Source: JAENVT01 sp039931555
GTDB taxonomy: Bacteria > Actinomycetota > Acidimicrobiia > Acidimicrobiales > Ilumatobacteraceae
Length of the DNA stretch: 64,000 nt
Assembly (NCBI GenBank): GCA_039931555.1
Contig: JBDTRP010000030.1
Coordinates: forward strand, 11,250 to 75,249
Reading direction: 5' to 3'
The notes beneath the pieces are model-generated. The model did not search any database, was not told the origin of the DNA, and worked only from the letters and a program-made list of their open reading frames with translations. Numbering within the stretch: position 1 is the first letter of the stretch; the number at the start of each line of letters is the position of its first letter. Positions 8,080 to 15,944 of the stretch are shown piece by piece. Made by a program: the position numbers and the translations under genes.

Positions 8080-8128
8080 GAACTTTGTCGCTCTCAGGTC
8101 GCTCAGCGACCTCGCAGCGACAAAGTTC
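8080..8128. terminator. Bidirectional terminator hairpin between GNAT and prfC
   Basis: Perfect 13-base arms, GAACTTTGTCGCT at 8080-8092 and its complement at 8116-8128, enclose a second perfect 7-base stem (8097-8103 with 8105-8111). The genes converge here, and the right arm contains part of the prfC stop codon. Confidence 0.75.
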
Positions 8129-9719
8129 AGCCGGCGATGATCGGGTCCAGGGTGAGTTCGGGCTCGTCGCTCTGCAGCCGCTGCAGCCGGTAGCGGTTCT
8201 CGAACAGGGCCACCAACGCGCCGTCGCCGCGGACGAGGATCCGGATGCCGCCGATGCGGCGGAGCCGCTCGCTGGACTCCTTGTCGGTCAGGCGGATCGC
8301 CTGATACGGCGCAGAGAGGATCTCGGTGGGCGCGCCGAACTCGCTGCCCAATCGATAGGCGAAGACCTCGAACTGCAACTCGCCGACCGCGGCCAGGATC
8401 GTCTCGGTATCCCCGAAGTCGGGATCGCGCAGGACCTGCACCACGCCCTCCTCGTCGAGCTGGGCGAGGCCCTTGCGGAACTGTTTGAAGCGGCCGTTGT
8501 CGAGCGGTCGCGCCTTGGCGAAGACTTCGGGCGAGAACCGCGGGATCGGCGGGAACTCGACCGCCAGCCCGGCGTAGCCGGCGTCGTACAACGTGTCGCC
8601 GAGTTGTACTCCGCTGGCGTTGACCAGGCCGACGACGTCGCCGGGAAAGGCCTCGTCGACGGTCTCGCGGTCGGGCCCGAACGCAGTGGTCGCGTACTTG
8701 GTGGTGATGTCGCGGCCGGTGCGGTGGTTCGTCACGCTCATCCCGCGCTCGAACCGGCCGGAGCAGATGCGGGCGAAGGCGATGCGGTCGCGGTGTGAAG
8801 GATCCATGTTGGCCTGCACCTTGAACACGAACGCCGAGAACGGGCTGGCCAGGGCTCGCGGGGCGTCGTCGCGGTCGAGTCGGGGTGACGGCGATGGAGC
8901 GAGGTCGATCACCGCGTCGAGCAACAGGCGCACGCCGAAGTTCGTCAGCGCAGAGCCGACGAACACCGGGGTCGACTCGCCGGCAAGGAACGACGGCAGA
9001 TCGACGTCGGCGCCGATCGCGTCGAGCAACGAGCACTCGTCGAGCGCGGCCTTCCATGCCGAGGCGTACTCGATGCTGCCCGAGGCGCTGGCGACATCGA
9101 GATCGCTCGTCTCCTCGGCGGCTTCCGAAGCTCCTCGGGCGGTTCGGGTGAACTTGGTGTAGCGCCCGGTACGCCGGTCGATCAGCCCCTGGAACGCCTC
9201 ACCATCGCCAACAGGCCACGTGACCGGGGTCGGTCGCAGCTGGATCTGCTTCTCGATTTCGTCGAGCAGCTCCAGTGGTTCGCGCCCGGGCCGATCGTAC
9301 TTGTTGAGGAATGTGATCACCGGCAGATTGCGCGAGCGGCACACCTGGAACAGCTTCAGGGTCTGTGCCTCGATGCCCTTCGCCGCGTCGAGCACCATCA
9401 CCACGGCGTCGACGGCCGACAGCACGCGATAGGTGTCTTCGGAGAAGTCGCGGTGGCCGGGCGTGTCGAGCAGGTTCATGATGTGGTCGCCGTAGGGGAA
9501 CTGCATGACGGTCGAGCTGATCGAGATGCCGCGCTGCTGTTCGAGCTCCATCCAGTCGCTCCGCGCCGATCGACGACCCTCGCGAGCATGTACCGCGCCC
9601 GCTTCCTGCACGGCGCCGGAGTACAGCAGGAACTTCTCGGTCAGTGTCGTCTTGCCGGCGTCGGGATGGCTGATGATCGCAAAGGTGCGGCGGCGTTTGG
9701 CCTCGGCGATCTCGTTCAT
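8127..9719 (-). CDS. prfC: Peptide chain release factor 3
   Basis: 530 residues, normal for RF3, the ribosome-bound GTPase that recycles release factors RF1 and RF2 after peptide release. GTPase motifs are in order: P-loop SHPDAGKTT (17-25), switch I region around RGISISSTVM, DTPGHRDFSEDT (G3) and NKYDRPG (G4). The C-terminal RF3 domain is present, ending LTLDPIIAG. ATG 9719 is preceded by TAGCCT at 9 bases. The gene stands alone, converging with the GNAT gene and separated from the upstream XRE regulator by a 56-bp tandem repeat. Confidence 0.95.
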   Translation of the reverse strand: MNEIAEAKRRRTFAIISHPDAGKTTLTEKFLLYSGAVQEAGAVHAREGRRSARSDWMELEQQRGISISSTVMQFPYGDHIMNLLDTPGHRDFSEDTYRVLSAVDAVVMVLDAAKGIEAQTLKLFQVCRSRNLPVITFLNKYDRPGREPLELLDEIEKQIQLRPTPVTWPVGDGEAFQGLIDRRTGRYTKFTRTARGASEAAEETSDLDVASASGSIEYASAWKAALDECSLLDAIGADVDLPSFLAGESTPVFVGSALTNFGVRLLLDAVIDLAPSPSPRLDRDDAPRALASPFSAFVFKVQANMDPSHRDRIAFARICSGRFERGMSVTNHRTGRDITTKYATTAFGPDRETVDEAFPGDVVGLVNASGVQLGDTLYDAGYAGLAVEFPPIPRFSPEVFAKARPLDNGRFKQFRKGLAQLDEEGVVQVLRDPDFGDTETILAAVGELQFEVFAYRLGSEFGAPTEILSAPYQAIRLTDKESSERLRRIGGIRILVRGDGALVALFENRYRLQRLQSDEPELTLDPIIAG

Positions 9720-9750
9720 GGCCGTTCGAGGCTACCGGCGGGCGGGCTAT

Positions 9751-9874
9751 GCAATGTTGCGCGTGAGCCGGCACGACTTCGTCGTACCGTCTCACCCGGG
9801 ACTCACGCAATGTTGCGCGTGAGCCGGCACGACTTCGTCGTACCGTCTCACCCGGGACTCACGCAATGTTGCGC
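9751..9874. repeat. 56-bp tandem repeat, 2.2 copies
   Basis: Two identical 56-base units (9751-9806 and 9807-9862) are followed by the first 12 bases of a third (9863-9874). Each unit holds an imperfect hairpin whose ends are GTGAG and CTCAC around ACGAC-TTC-GTCGT. The junctions form a further near-palindrome, CTCACGCAATGTTGCGCGTG. The partial copy supplies the last codons and stop of the XRE regulator gene, so the repeat may have spread from that 3' end. It resembles a REP-like element; no transposase is nearby. Confidence 0.85.
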
Positions 9875-10680
9875 CACGCCGCTAGCCGCGCCGCGCTGTC
9901 GTCGCCGGGCACCGGCAACTGGCACACCACGCGCAGTCCCGGCCACTCGCTCGGGGTCAGTTGCTGGTACTCGAACACCAGGTTGCCGGCACGTGGATGG
10001 GCGTAGCGGCGCAGACGGGTCTGGAACTGGGCGACGTCGAGCTGCGGCCACCATTCGGCGAACTCGGGGCTGGCAGCCATCAAGCGATCGATCAGGTCGA
10101 TGAAGTGCGGATCGTTGCGCGCTGCCGCCGTGCCGCTGCGGAACTCGGCCATGATCCGGCGGGCCTGATCCCCCCAGTCGGCCAGCAGCCGCCGGGCGTT
10201 GGGCTCGGCGAACACGACCCACAGCAGGTTGCGCTCCTCGTCGGCCAACCGATCGATCAGTGGGTACAGCAGCGACTGTGGCCGGTTCCACGCCAGGAAG
10301 TCCCAGCACGGGCCGAGCACGTAGGCAGGCGCCGGCTCCATCGAGGTGATCAGCCGCACCAGCGCGTCGGGCGCGTGCTCGACGGTCTCGATCGGCTCCA
10401 GTGGTGCCCTGGCGGCCAAGGCCAGCAGGTGCTGGCGTTCGGCGTCGTCGAGTCGAAGGGCACGCGCCAGGGCCGTCAGCACGTCGACCGAGGCGTTGAT
10501 CGGGCGACCTTGCTCGAGCCACGTGTACCACGTGACCGATACGCCGGCGAGCATGGCGATCTCTTCACGTCGCAGACCCTTGGTTCGTCGCGACCGGCCG
10601 ACGGGAAGCCCGACGTCGCGCGGAGCCAGCGCATCGCGGCGAGCGCGCAAGAACGCCGCCAGCTCGTCACGTCGCGTCAT
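9859..10680 (-). CDS. XRE-family transcriptional regulator with MmyB-like ligand domain
   Basis: 273 residues. An N-terminal helix-turn-helix at about residues 35-70 (GLRREEIAMLAGVSVTWYTW, LEQGR) is followed by an MmyB-like sensor domain at about 105-270, a PAS-like fold that binds fatty-acid-type ligands in characterised members. The architecture and length are typical of an abundant actinobacterial group. It is transcribed toward the tandem repeat, and its last codons lie in the partial repeat copy. Neighbours do not show what it controls. A different promoter-proximal gene on the same strand (the CocE-like hydrolase) ends 53 bases upstream. Confidence 0.85.
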   Translation of the reverse strand: MTRRDELAAFLRARRDALAPRDVGLPVGRSRRTKGLRREEIAMLAGVSVTWYTWLEQGRPINASVDVLTALARALRLDDAERQHLLALAARAPLEPIETVEHAPDALVRLITSMEPAPAYVLGPCWDFLAWNRPQSLLYPLIDRLADEERNLLWVVFAEPNARRLLADWGDQARRIMAEFRSGTAAARNDPHFIDLIDRLMAASPEFAEWWPQLDVAQFQTRLRRYAHPRAGNLVFEYQQLTPSEWPGLRVVCQLPVPGDDSAARLAAWRNIA

Positions 10681-10732
10681 CGGGCCATTCGATCACGCCG
10701 CAGGCCGTGTCGCGAAGTGGTATCGCTACCCG

Positions 10733-12979
10733 TCAGCCGCCGTTCGATGCCTTGACCCACGTGCGGCACGGTTGACCGCGCAGCGAACCGCAGGCCGGTG
10801 GGGCCGGCTCGGGCACATCGACACCACCCACGACAGGCAGCACGAGCTTCGAGGGATGGTCGGCGTCGCTGGCAACGGTCACCGTCTCGCCTTGGTCGAT
10901 CGTGCCGAACGTCCATTCCGCACGACTGTTGCCTGGTGCATCGATCGTCAGGCGCAGCCGACTGCCGGCGCGGAACGGATGGGCGAACGGGAACAGTTCG
11001 AGTCGCACTTCAGCGAACTCGCCGACCGGCAACGAGGCGGCATCCGATTCGAGGAAGGTGTGCGCCGGGCGCAGCGCGGTGGCGCTGTCGGCCAATGCAC
11101 GCTCGCTGGCGCGCAGCCAACCGCTCTGCACATAGATCTCCTGCCCGTCGGGCCGCACTTCGCTGATCGTCGCTTCGAGATCGGTGTCGGCCGACGTCGA
11201 CTCGATCCACAGGTCGACGGATCCCGGACCAGCGATGACCACGTCGTTGGCGAGTGGCGGTGTGACGAAGCCGAGCCCGGTTCCGTCAGGCATCGGCTGC
11301 CAGTCGAACTGGGTGGCGACGTTCCAGATGTCGCTGCGGCTGCCCGTGTAGAACGTGGGCGGCAGCACGCTGGGGTCGGCGATGTACTTGCTTCCTCCGG
11401 GCTGGGTCAACGGCCCGTCGGTCAAGGCTCCGTTGCCGTCGAGCAGCCAGGTCGTCGCTGTCGCCGAGGGGATCGGCCACGACGGGAACTCGGCGACGAA
11501 GTTCGGCACGGGGGTGCCGGGGGAGTACGCCGGATTGCCCCCGTGCTCGAAGTCGATCCGAACCGACGGCTCGGCCTCGAACGCGGTCAGCGCCTGGTCG
11601 TAGGTGTCGCCGGCGAACCGATCCTCGTACGGTGGGAACGTCTCCACGCCCCAGATCGCCTTGCCGATCACGGGGGCGATCGCATTCAGGGGGGCCAGCG
11701 CGGGAACCTTCTTCGCCACGTAGAGCTGCAGGAACTCGAAGTACCGGCCACTGACCGGGGGGCTGATCGACTCGGTGTGCAAGCCGTTCATCAACGAGAC
11801 GTACAGGTGCGGCGAACTGGTGAACTTGTCGAGCATCGCCGGAAAGTGACCACCGGTCTGCTCGTCCTGCCACGCGCCGGCGAGGAACACCGGCACCGTG
11901 ATCTTGTCGACGAAGGTGATCGGCGCCAGCGAATCACCGAGGGCCTGCGGGTAGTACGGGTTGTTCTTGATCTCCTCCACGAGATCCGGGTTCTGCAATC
12001 GCAGCTTCTGGTTGTCGGCGCAGACGGTGTCGCCGGCGTCGGCCCGAGCCTTCGTCCACGCCTGGCCGAATGGCTTGGCCTCGTCGAACCGCTCTTGGGC
12101 AAACGTCGAGGCGAAGCCGGTGTTGAGGATGCCGCCGGGGTACAGCGTGCCCCGGAAGGTGTCGTCGATCACCGACAGCGGTGTGATCGAGTTGAGGCTC
12201 GGCGGCTGCGTTGCGGCGACGAACAGTTGCGTGATCCCGGGGTAGGAGATGCCGACCATGCCGACCTGGTGGTCGAGCACCCACGGCTGCGTCGCCACCG
12301 TCTCGATGGCGTCGTAACCATCGAGGCTCTGTACCGTCTCGAAGAAGTTGTACGACCCACCGCTGCAGCCACTGCCGCGCATGTTGACTCCGACGTAGGC
12401 AAAGCCCATGGTCGTGTAGATCTGGGCGAGTCGGGCGCTGTCGGGATCACTGGGCTGGTAGCCGCTGTACTCGACGACCGTGGGGTACGGGCCCTGGTCG
12501 GCCGGGCCCGGCAGGATCACGTTGGCACTCAGCGTCGTGCCGTCGCGTGTGGTGATGTACCCGAACCCCTCGGCCAACTTCGGCTGGCTGGAGTAGAACT
12601 CTGCGGGCGGGTTGACGGCCGGGTCGGCGACGGAGACCGCGTCACTGATCTCGGTGGCGCTGGTGATCGTGTACCCATCGCCCGGCTCGAGGTTGCGGAA
12701 CAGCAGCGAGCCCTGCTGGTCGACGGTGCCTTTGACGACCTCGCTGCCATCTCGGTTGGCGGCCAGCGAGTCGCCCGGCGATGCGCCGAGCACGGCGATC
12801 TGGTCGGTGCCCGGCTGCACGACGAACGTGGCCTTCACGTGCGGCAGCGTTGTAGGAGTCGCGGTGGTGGCGGTTGTCTGATGGGCCGGGGCGTTCGAGG
12901 TTGACGCGCTGCCGTCGGAACCGGAGCAGCCGGCGATCAACGCCGCGGCAGCCAGGAATATCACAAACTTGGAGCGCAT
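10733..12979 (-). CDS. Secreted CocE/X-Pro dipeptidyl-peptidase family hydrolase (lipoprotein)
   Basis: 748 residues from ATG 12979. A lipoprotein signal ends in LIAGC (Cys18), followed by a Ser/Thr-rich linker, so the enzyme is exported and membrane anchored. The alpha/beta-hydrolase domain carries the nucleophile elbow GISYPG near residue 244 and an oxyanion segment NMRGSGCSGGSY. The C-terminal third is the jelly-roll X-Pro peptidase C domain (PGSVDLWIESTSADTDLEAT). Family members cleave esters, amides or proline peptides. The frame is open upstream to 13075, but only this start gives the signal peptide. AACAAT lies 6 bases before the ATG. Confidence 0.87.
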   Translation of the reverse strand: MRSKFVIFLAAAALIAGCSGSDGSASTSNAPAHQTTATTATPTTLPHVKATFVVQPGTDQIAVLGASPGDSLAANRDGSEVVKGTVDQQGSLLFRNLEPGDGYTITSATEISDAVSVADPAVNPPAEFYSSQPKLAEGFGYITTRDGTTLSANVILPGPADQGPYPTVVEYSGYQPSDPDSARLAQIYTTMGFAYVGVNMRGSGCSGGSYNFFETVQSLDGYDAIETVATQPWVLDHQVGMVGISYPGITQLFVAATQPPSLNSITPLSVIDDTFRGTLYPGGILNTGFASTFAQERFDEAKPFGQAWTKARADAGDTVCADNQKLRLQNPDLVEEIKNNPYYPQALGDSLAPITFVDKITVPVFLAGAWQDEQTGGHFPAMLDKFTSSPHLYVSLMNGLHTESISPPVSGRYFEFLQLYVAKKVPALAPLNAIAPVIGKAIWGVETFPPYEDRFAGDTYDQALTAFEAEPSVRIDFEHGGNPAYSPGTPVPNFVAEFPSWPIPSATATTWLLDGNGALTDGPLTQPGGSKYIADPSVLPPTFYTGSRSDIWNVATQFDWQPMPDGTGLGFVTPPLANDVVIAGPGSVDLWIESTSADTDLEATISEVRPDGQEIYVQSGWLRASERALADSATALRPAHTFLESDAASLPVGEFAEVRLELFPFAHPFRAGSRLRLTIDAPGNSRAEWTFGTIDQGETVTVASDADHPSKLVLPVVGGVDVPEPAPPACGSLRGQPCRTWVKASNGG

Positions 12980-13101
12980 CGAACGATTGTTCCATGCCGT
13001 GCATCGAGTCCAGCATCGCGACGTGAGGCAGGTGTCACGTATCCACGAGAATCCGCCACGCCTCTTCTCTTCCAAGGGACGGTCGCCGAAGGGAGGTGGG
13101 T

Positions 13102-13407
13102 ATGGCGACGATCATCATCGGTTCGTTGGCATTCAGCATCGGCGGCGCATTCATGCGGCCGTCTGACGGATTCACCAGGTTCTGGCCGAGCGTCGTCATC
13201 GCCGCGTGTTTCGTCACGGGCGCGGCGTTTCTTGCCCGAGCGGTGAGTCGTGGCGGGCTGAGCACGACGTTCGTGATCGGTCTCGGCATCGAGGCCGTGA
13301 TCTCGGTCGGGATCGGGTTGGCCCTGCTGGGCGAGCGCCTGACCGGGCCGCAGACGGCCGGCATCGCGATCATCCTCGTCGGCTTGGTCACCCTCAAACA
13401 CGGCTAG
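13102..13407 (+). CDS. SMR-fold small membrane transporter lacking the key glutamate
   Basis: 101 residues with four transmembrane helices, aligning over its whole length with small multidrug resistance proteins such as EmrE. The match is clearest around SDGFTRFWPS (EmrE SEGFTRLWPS). The essential membrane Glu14 of that family is a phenylalanine here (Phe11), Trp63 is glycine (Gly60), and Gly67 is replaced by an acid (Glu64), so proton-coupled drug export by the EmrE mechanism is doubtful. A strong Shine-Dalgarno, GGGAGGT at 13091-13097, precedes ATG 13102. A hairpin follows the gene. It stands alone; no partner SMR gene is adjacent. Confidence 0.78.
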   Translation: MATIIIGSLAFSIGGAFMRPSDGFTRFWPSVVIAACFVTGAAFLARAVSRGGLSTTFVIGLGIEAVISVGIGLALLGERLTGPQTAGIAIILVGLVTLKHG

Positions 13408-13428
13408 CGTTGTCGCGGAGCGTGCTGA

Positions 13429-13446
13429 GGCGCCCAGGTGGGCGCC
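13429..13446 (+). terminator. Hairpin after the SMR-like gene
   Basis: GGCGCCC and GGGCGCC pair perfectly around an AGGT loop, 21 bases after the stop; flanking GGAG/CTCC pieces can extend the stem. There is no T tract, as is usual in high-GC actinobacteria. Confidence 0.55.
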
Positions 13447-13474
13447 AGACACTCCACTCCGCAACAATGGTCGG

Positions 13475-14566
13475 GTGCTGTCACTCGAGGCGATGTTGTC
13501 GGATCTGGAATACCTGGTGTCGATCGAGTCGCCGTCACACGACATCACCGCGATCACGCGATCGGCGGGGTCGGTCCGCGATGTGATCGAGCGTCGGCTG
13601 GGCCGTCACGCCGAACTGGTCGACAGCGATGCCGGGCCTCACGTTCACACGCGGTTCGGTCAAGCCTCCAAGGTGCTGATCGTCGGCCACCACGACACCG
13701 TCTTCCCGCTCGGGGCACTCGCCGCCCGCCCGTTCGCGGTCACCAACGGCATGGCCACCGGGCCCGGCGTCTTCGACATGAAGGGCGGCATCGTTCTGGC
13801 CATTCACGCGTTGTCGTTGCTCGACGATCTCGACGGGGTCGAGTTGCTGATCACGGCCGACGAGGAGGTCGGATCGAACGCGTCTCGGGCATTGATCGAG
13901 GAGCGGGCGCTGGCGTGCGGCGCCGTGCTGGTGCTGGAGCCGAGTGCCGACGGTGGTGCCTTGAAGACAGCGCGCAAGGGCACAGGCACGTTCGAGGTGA
14001 CGGTGCACGGCAAGGCCGCGCACGCTGGTCTGGAACCCGAGAAGGGGATCAACTCGCTCGTCGCCGCGGCGCAGTTGATCACCCGCATCGCCACGTTCGG
14101 GGATCCCGAGAAGGGCACCACGGTCACCCCCACTGTTGCGACTGCGGGGACAGCCGACAACGTCGTGCCGGCGATGACGCGGGTGCGCGTCGATGCCCGT
14201 GTGAACGTGGCGGGGGAGAAGGAGCGTGTCGAACACCTGATGAGCACGCTGTCGTCAGATGTGCCCGGCGCGGGGGTCGAGGTCTCAGGAGGTCTCGGCC
14301 GCCCACCGATGCCCGAGTCGGCATCGACCAGCCTGTTCGCAGTTGCCCAGAAGGCGGCAGCGAGCGCAGGTCTGGCTCCGGTGACTGGGATCGCCGTGGG
14401 TGGCGGCAGCGACGGAAACTTCACCGCAGCGCTCGGGGTACCGACGCTCGACGGTCTCGGTGCGATCGGCGGTGGCGCCCATGCCGACCACGAGTTCGTT
14501 CTGGTCGACACGATGGTCGATCGCGCCCGGCTGGTGGCCGCGATCCTCGCCGAGTTGTTGCGCTAA
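13475..14566 (+). CDS. M20 family metallopeptidase (carboxypeptidase G2-like)
   Basis: 363 residues. Zinc and catalytic residues follow the M20 pattern: His72/Asp74 in GHHDTVFPLG, bridging Asp101 in FDMKGGI, the general base Glu130 and metal ligand Glu131 in TADEEVGS, and a late His in GGGAHADHEF. The dimerisation domain begins near ARKGTGTFEVTVHGKAAHAG. Such cytoplasmic enzymes remove C-terminal amino acids or deacylate N-acyl amino acids. The gene converges on argG and overlaps its end by 4 bases. AACAAT lies 6 bases before the GTG start. An acyl-amino-acid deacylase linked to arginine metabolism is possible but not shown. Confidence 0.87.
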   Translation: MLSLEAMLSDLEYLVSIESPSHDITAITRSAGSVRDVIERRLGRHAELVDSDAGPHVHTRFGQASKVLIVGHHDTVFPLGALAARPFAVTNGMATGPGVFDMKGGIVLAIHALSLLDDLDGVELLITADEEVGSNASRALIEERALACGAVLVLEPSADGGALKTARKGTGTFEVTVHGKAAHAGLEPEKGINSLVAAAQLITRIATFGDPEKGTTVTPTVATAGTADNVVPAMTRVRVDARVNVAGEKERVEHLMSTLSSDVPGAGVEVSGGLGRPPMPESASTSLFAVAQKAAASAGLAPVTGIAVGGGSDGNFTAALGVPTLDGLGAIGGGAHADHEFVLVDTMVDRARLVAAILAELLR

Positions 14567-15909
14567 GCGGGCGAGTCGTCGCTCGACGCACCGTCGGTCA
14601 ACTCCATGAGCCCACCACCGGTCAGCGTGCCGGCCTTGCGGTAGACGTCGAGCTTGCTGCGGCTGTCGTCGATGTCGAGGTTGCGCATCGTGAGCTGACC
14701 GATGCGATCGAGGGGCCCGAACGCGGCATCGTCGACCTTCTCCATGCTCAGGCGCTCGGGGGCGTACGTGAGGTGTGGCCCGGTGGTGTCGAGGATCGAG
14801 TAGTCGTCGCCGCGGCGCAGCCGCAACGTGACCTCACCGGTGACCGCCGCGCCGACCCATCGCAACAGGGGCTCGCGCAGCATCAGGCTCTGCGGGTCGA
14901 ACCAACGTCCTTCGTAGAGCAGCCTGCCGAGTCGCCGGCCCATCGTGCGGTAGTTCTCGATCGTGTTCTCGTTGTGGATCGCGGTCACGAGGCGCTCGTA
15001 GGCGATGTGCAACAACGCCAGCCCAGGGCCCTCGTAGATGCCGCGGCTCTTGGCCTCGATGATCCGGTTCTCGATCTGGTCGCTCATGCCGAGACCGTGC
15101 CTGCCGCCGATCACATTGGCCTCTTGTACCAACTCGAGCTGCGATTCGAACTCCTTGCCGTTGAGTGTGACCGGCCACCCCTCGTGGAACCCGATGGTCA
15201 CGGTCTCGGTGGCGATCGCCACGTCGTCGCGGTAATGGGCCACGCCCATGATCGGCTCGACGATGTCCATCGACGTGCCGAGCTCCTCGAGCGACTTGGC
15301 CTCGTGGGTAGCGCCCCAGATGTTGGCGTCGGTCGAGTACGCCTTCTCGGTGCTGTCGCGGTACGGCAGGTCGTGGGCGATCAGGAACTCGCTCATCTCC
15401 TTGCGGCCGCCGAGCTCGGTGACGAAGTCGTTGTCGAGCCACGGCTTGTAGATCCGCAGGTTGGGGTTGACGAGCAGGCCGTACCGGTAGAAGCGCTCGA
15501 TGTCGTTGCCCTTGTAGGTGCTTCCGTCGCCCCAGATGTCGACCCCGTCGTCGTGCATCGCCCGCACCAGCAGCGTGCCGGTGACAGCACGCCCGAGTGG
15601 CGTGGTGTTGAAGTAGGTTCGCCCGGCGGTGCTGATGTGGAAGGCACCGCACTGCAGCGCCATCAGGCCTTCGCGGACGAGCTCGGCGCGACAATCGATC
15701 AGCCGGCCCAGTTCGGCGCCGTACTGCTTGGCGCGGCCTGGCACGCCACTGAGGTCGGGCTCGTCGGCCTGGCCGAGGTCGGCCGTGTACGCATACGGCA
15801 GCGCCCCGTGGTGACGCATCCAGGCAACGGCCGCCGAGGTGTCGAGGCCGCCACTGAAGGCAATCCCTACTCGCTCGCCCTTGGGGAGTGTGGTCAGCAC
15901 CTTCGACAT
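14563..15909 (-). CDS. argG: Argininosuccinate synthase (long E. coli type)
   Basis: About 448 residues. It joins citrulline and aspartate with ATP, the seventh step of arginine synthesis. The ATP pyrophosphatase loop FSGGLDTS is near residue 20. Long blocks match E. coli ArgG almost exactly, for example WGDGSTYKGNDIERFYRYGL, GGRHGLGMSDQIENRIIEAK and RIGQLTMRNLDI. This is the roughly 450-residue form rather than the 400-residue form usual in actinobacteria. Start: ATG 15909 has TAGCGT 9 bases upstream; a GTG 6 bases earlier is also in frame. No other arg gene is nearby. Confidence 0.95.
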   Translation of the reverse strand: MSKVLTTLPKGERVGIAFSGGLDTSAAVAWMRHHGALPYAYTADLGQADEPDLSGVPGRAKQYGAELGRLIDCRAELVREGLMALQCGAFHISTAGRTYFNTTPLGRAVTGTLLVRAMHDDGVDIWGDGSTYKGNDIERFYRYGLLVNPNLRIYKPWLDNDFVTELGGRKEMSEFLIAHDLPYRDSTEKAYSTDANIWGATHEAKSLEELGTSMDIVEPIMGVAHYRDDVAIATETVTIGFHEGWPVTLNGKEFESQLELVQEANVIGGRHGLGMSDQIENRIIEAKSRGIYEGPGLALLHIAYERLVTAIHNENTIENYRTMGRRLGRLLYEGRWFDPQSLMLREPLLRWVGAAVTGEVTLRLRRGDDYSILDTTGPHLTYAPERLSMEKVDDAAFGPLDRIGQLTMRNLDIDDSRSKLDVYRKAGTLTGGGLMELTDGASSDDSPA

Positions 15910-15918
15910 AGACACGAG

Positions 15919-15937
15919 ACGCTACCGGCCGTACGCT
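15919..15937. promoter_or_regulatory. Back-to-back -10 boxes for argG and glgA
   Basis: Minus-strand TAGCGT (15919-15924) ends 9 bases before the argG ATG. Plus-strand TACGCT (15932-15937) ends 7 bases before the glgA GTG. Both genes are served from 35 bases. Confidence 0.55.
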
Positions 15938-15944
15938 GCGGCTC

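Noticed and set aside
10346..12904. 852-codon plus-strand frame
   Set aside because: Antisense of the XRE regulator and CocE-like hydrolase genes; it crosses two real genes and has no motif.
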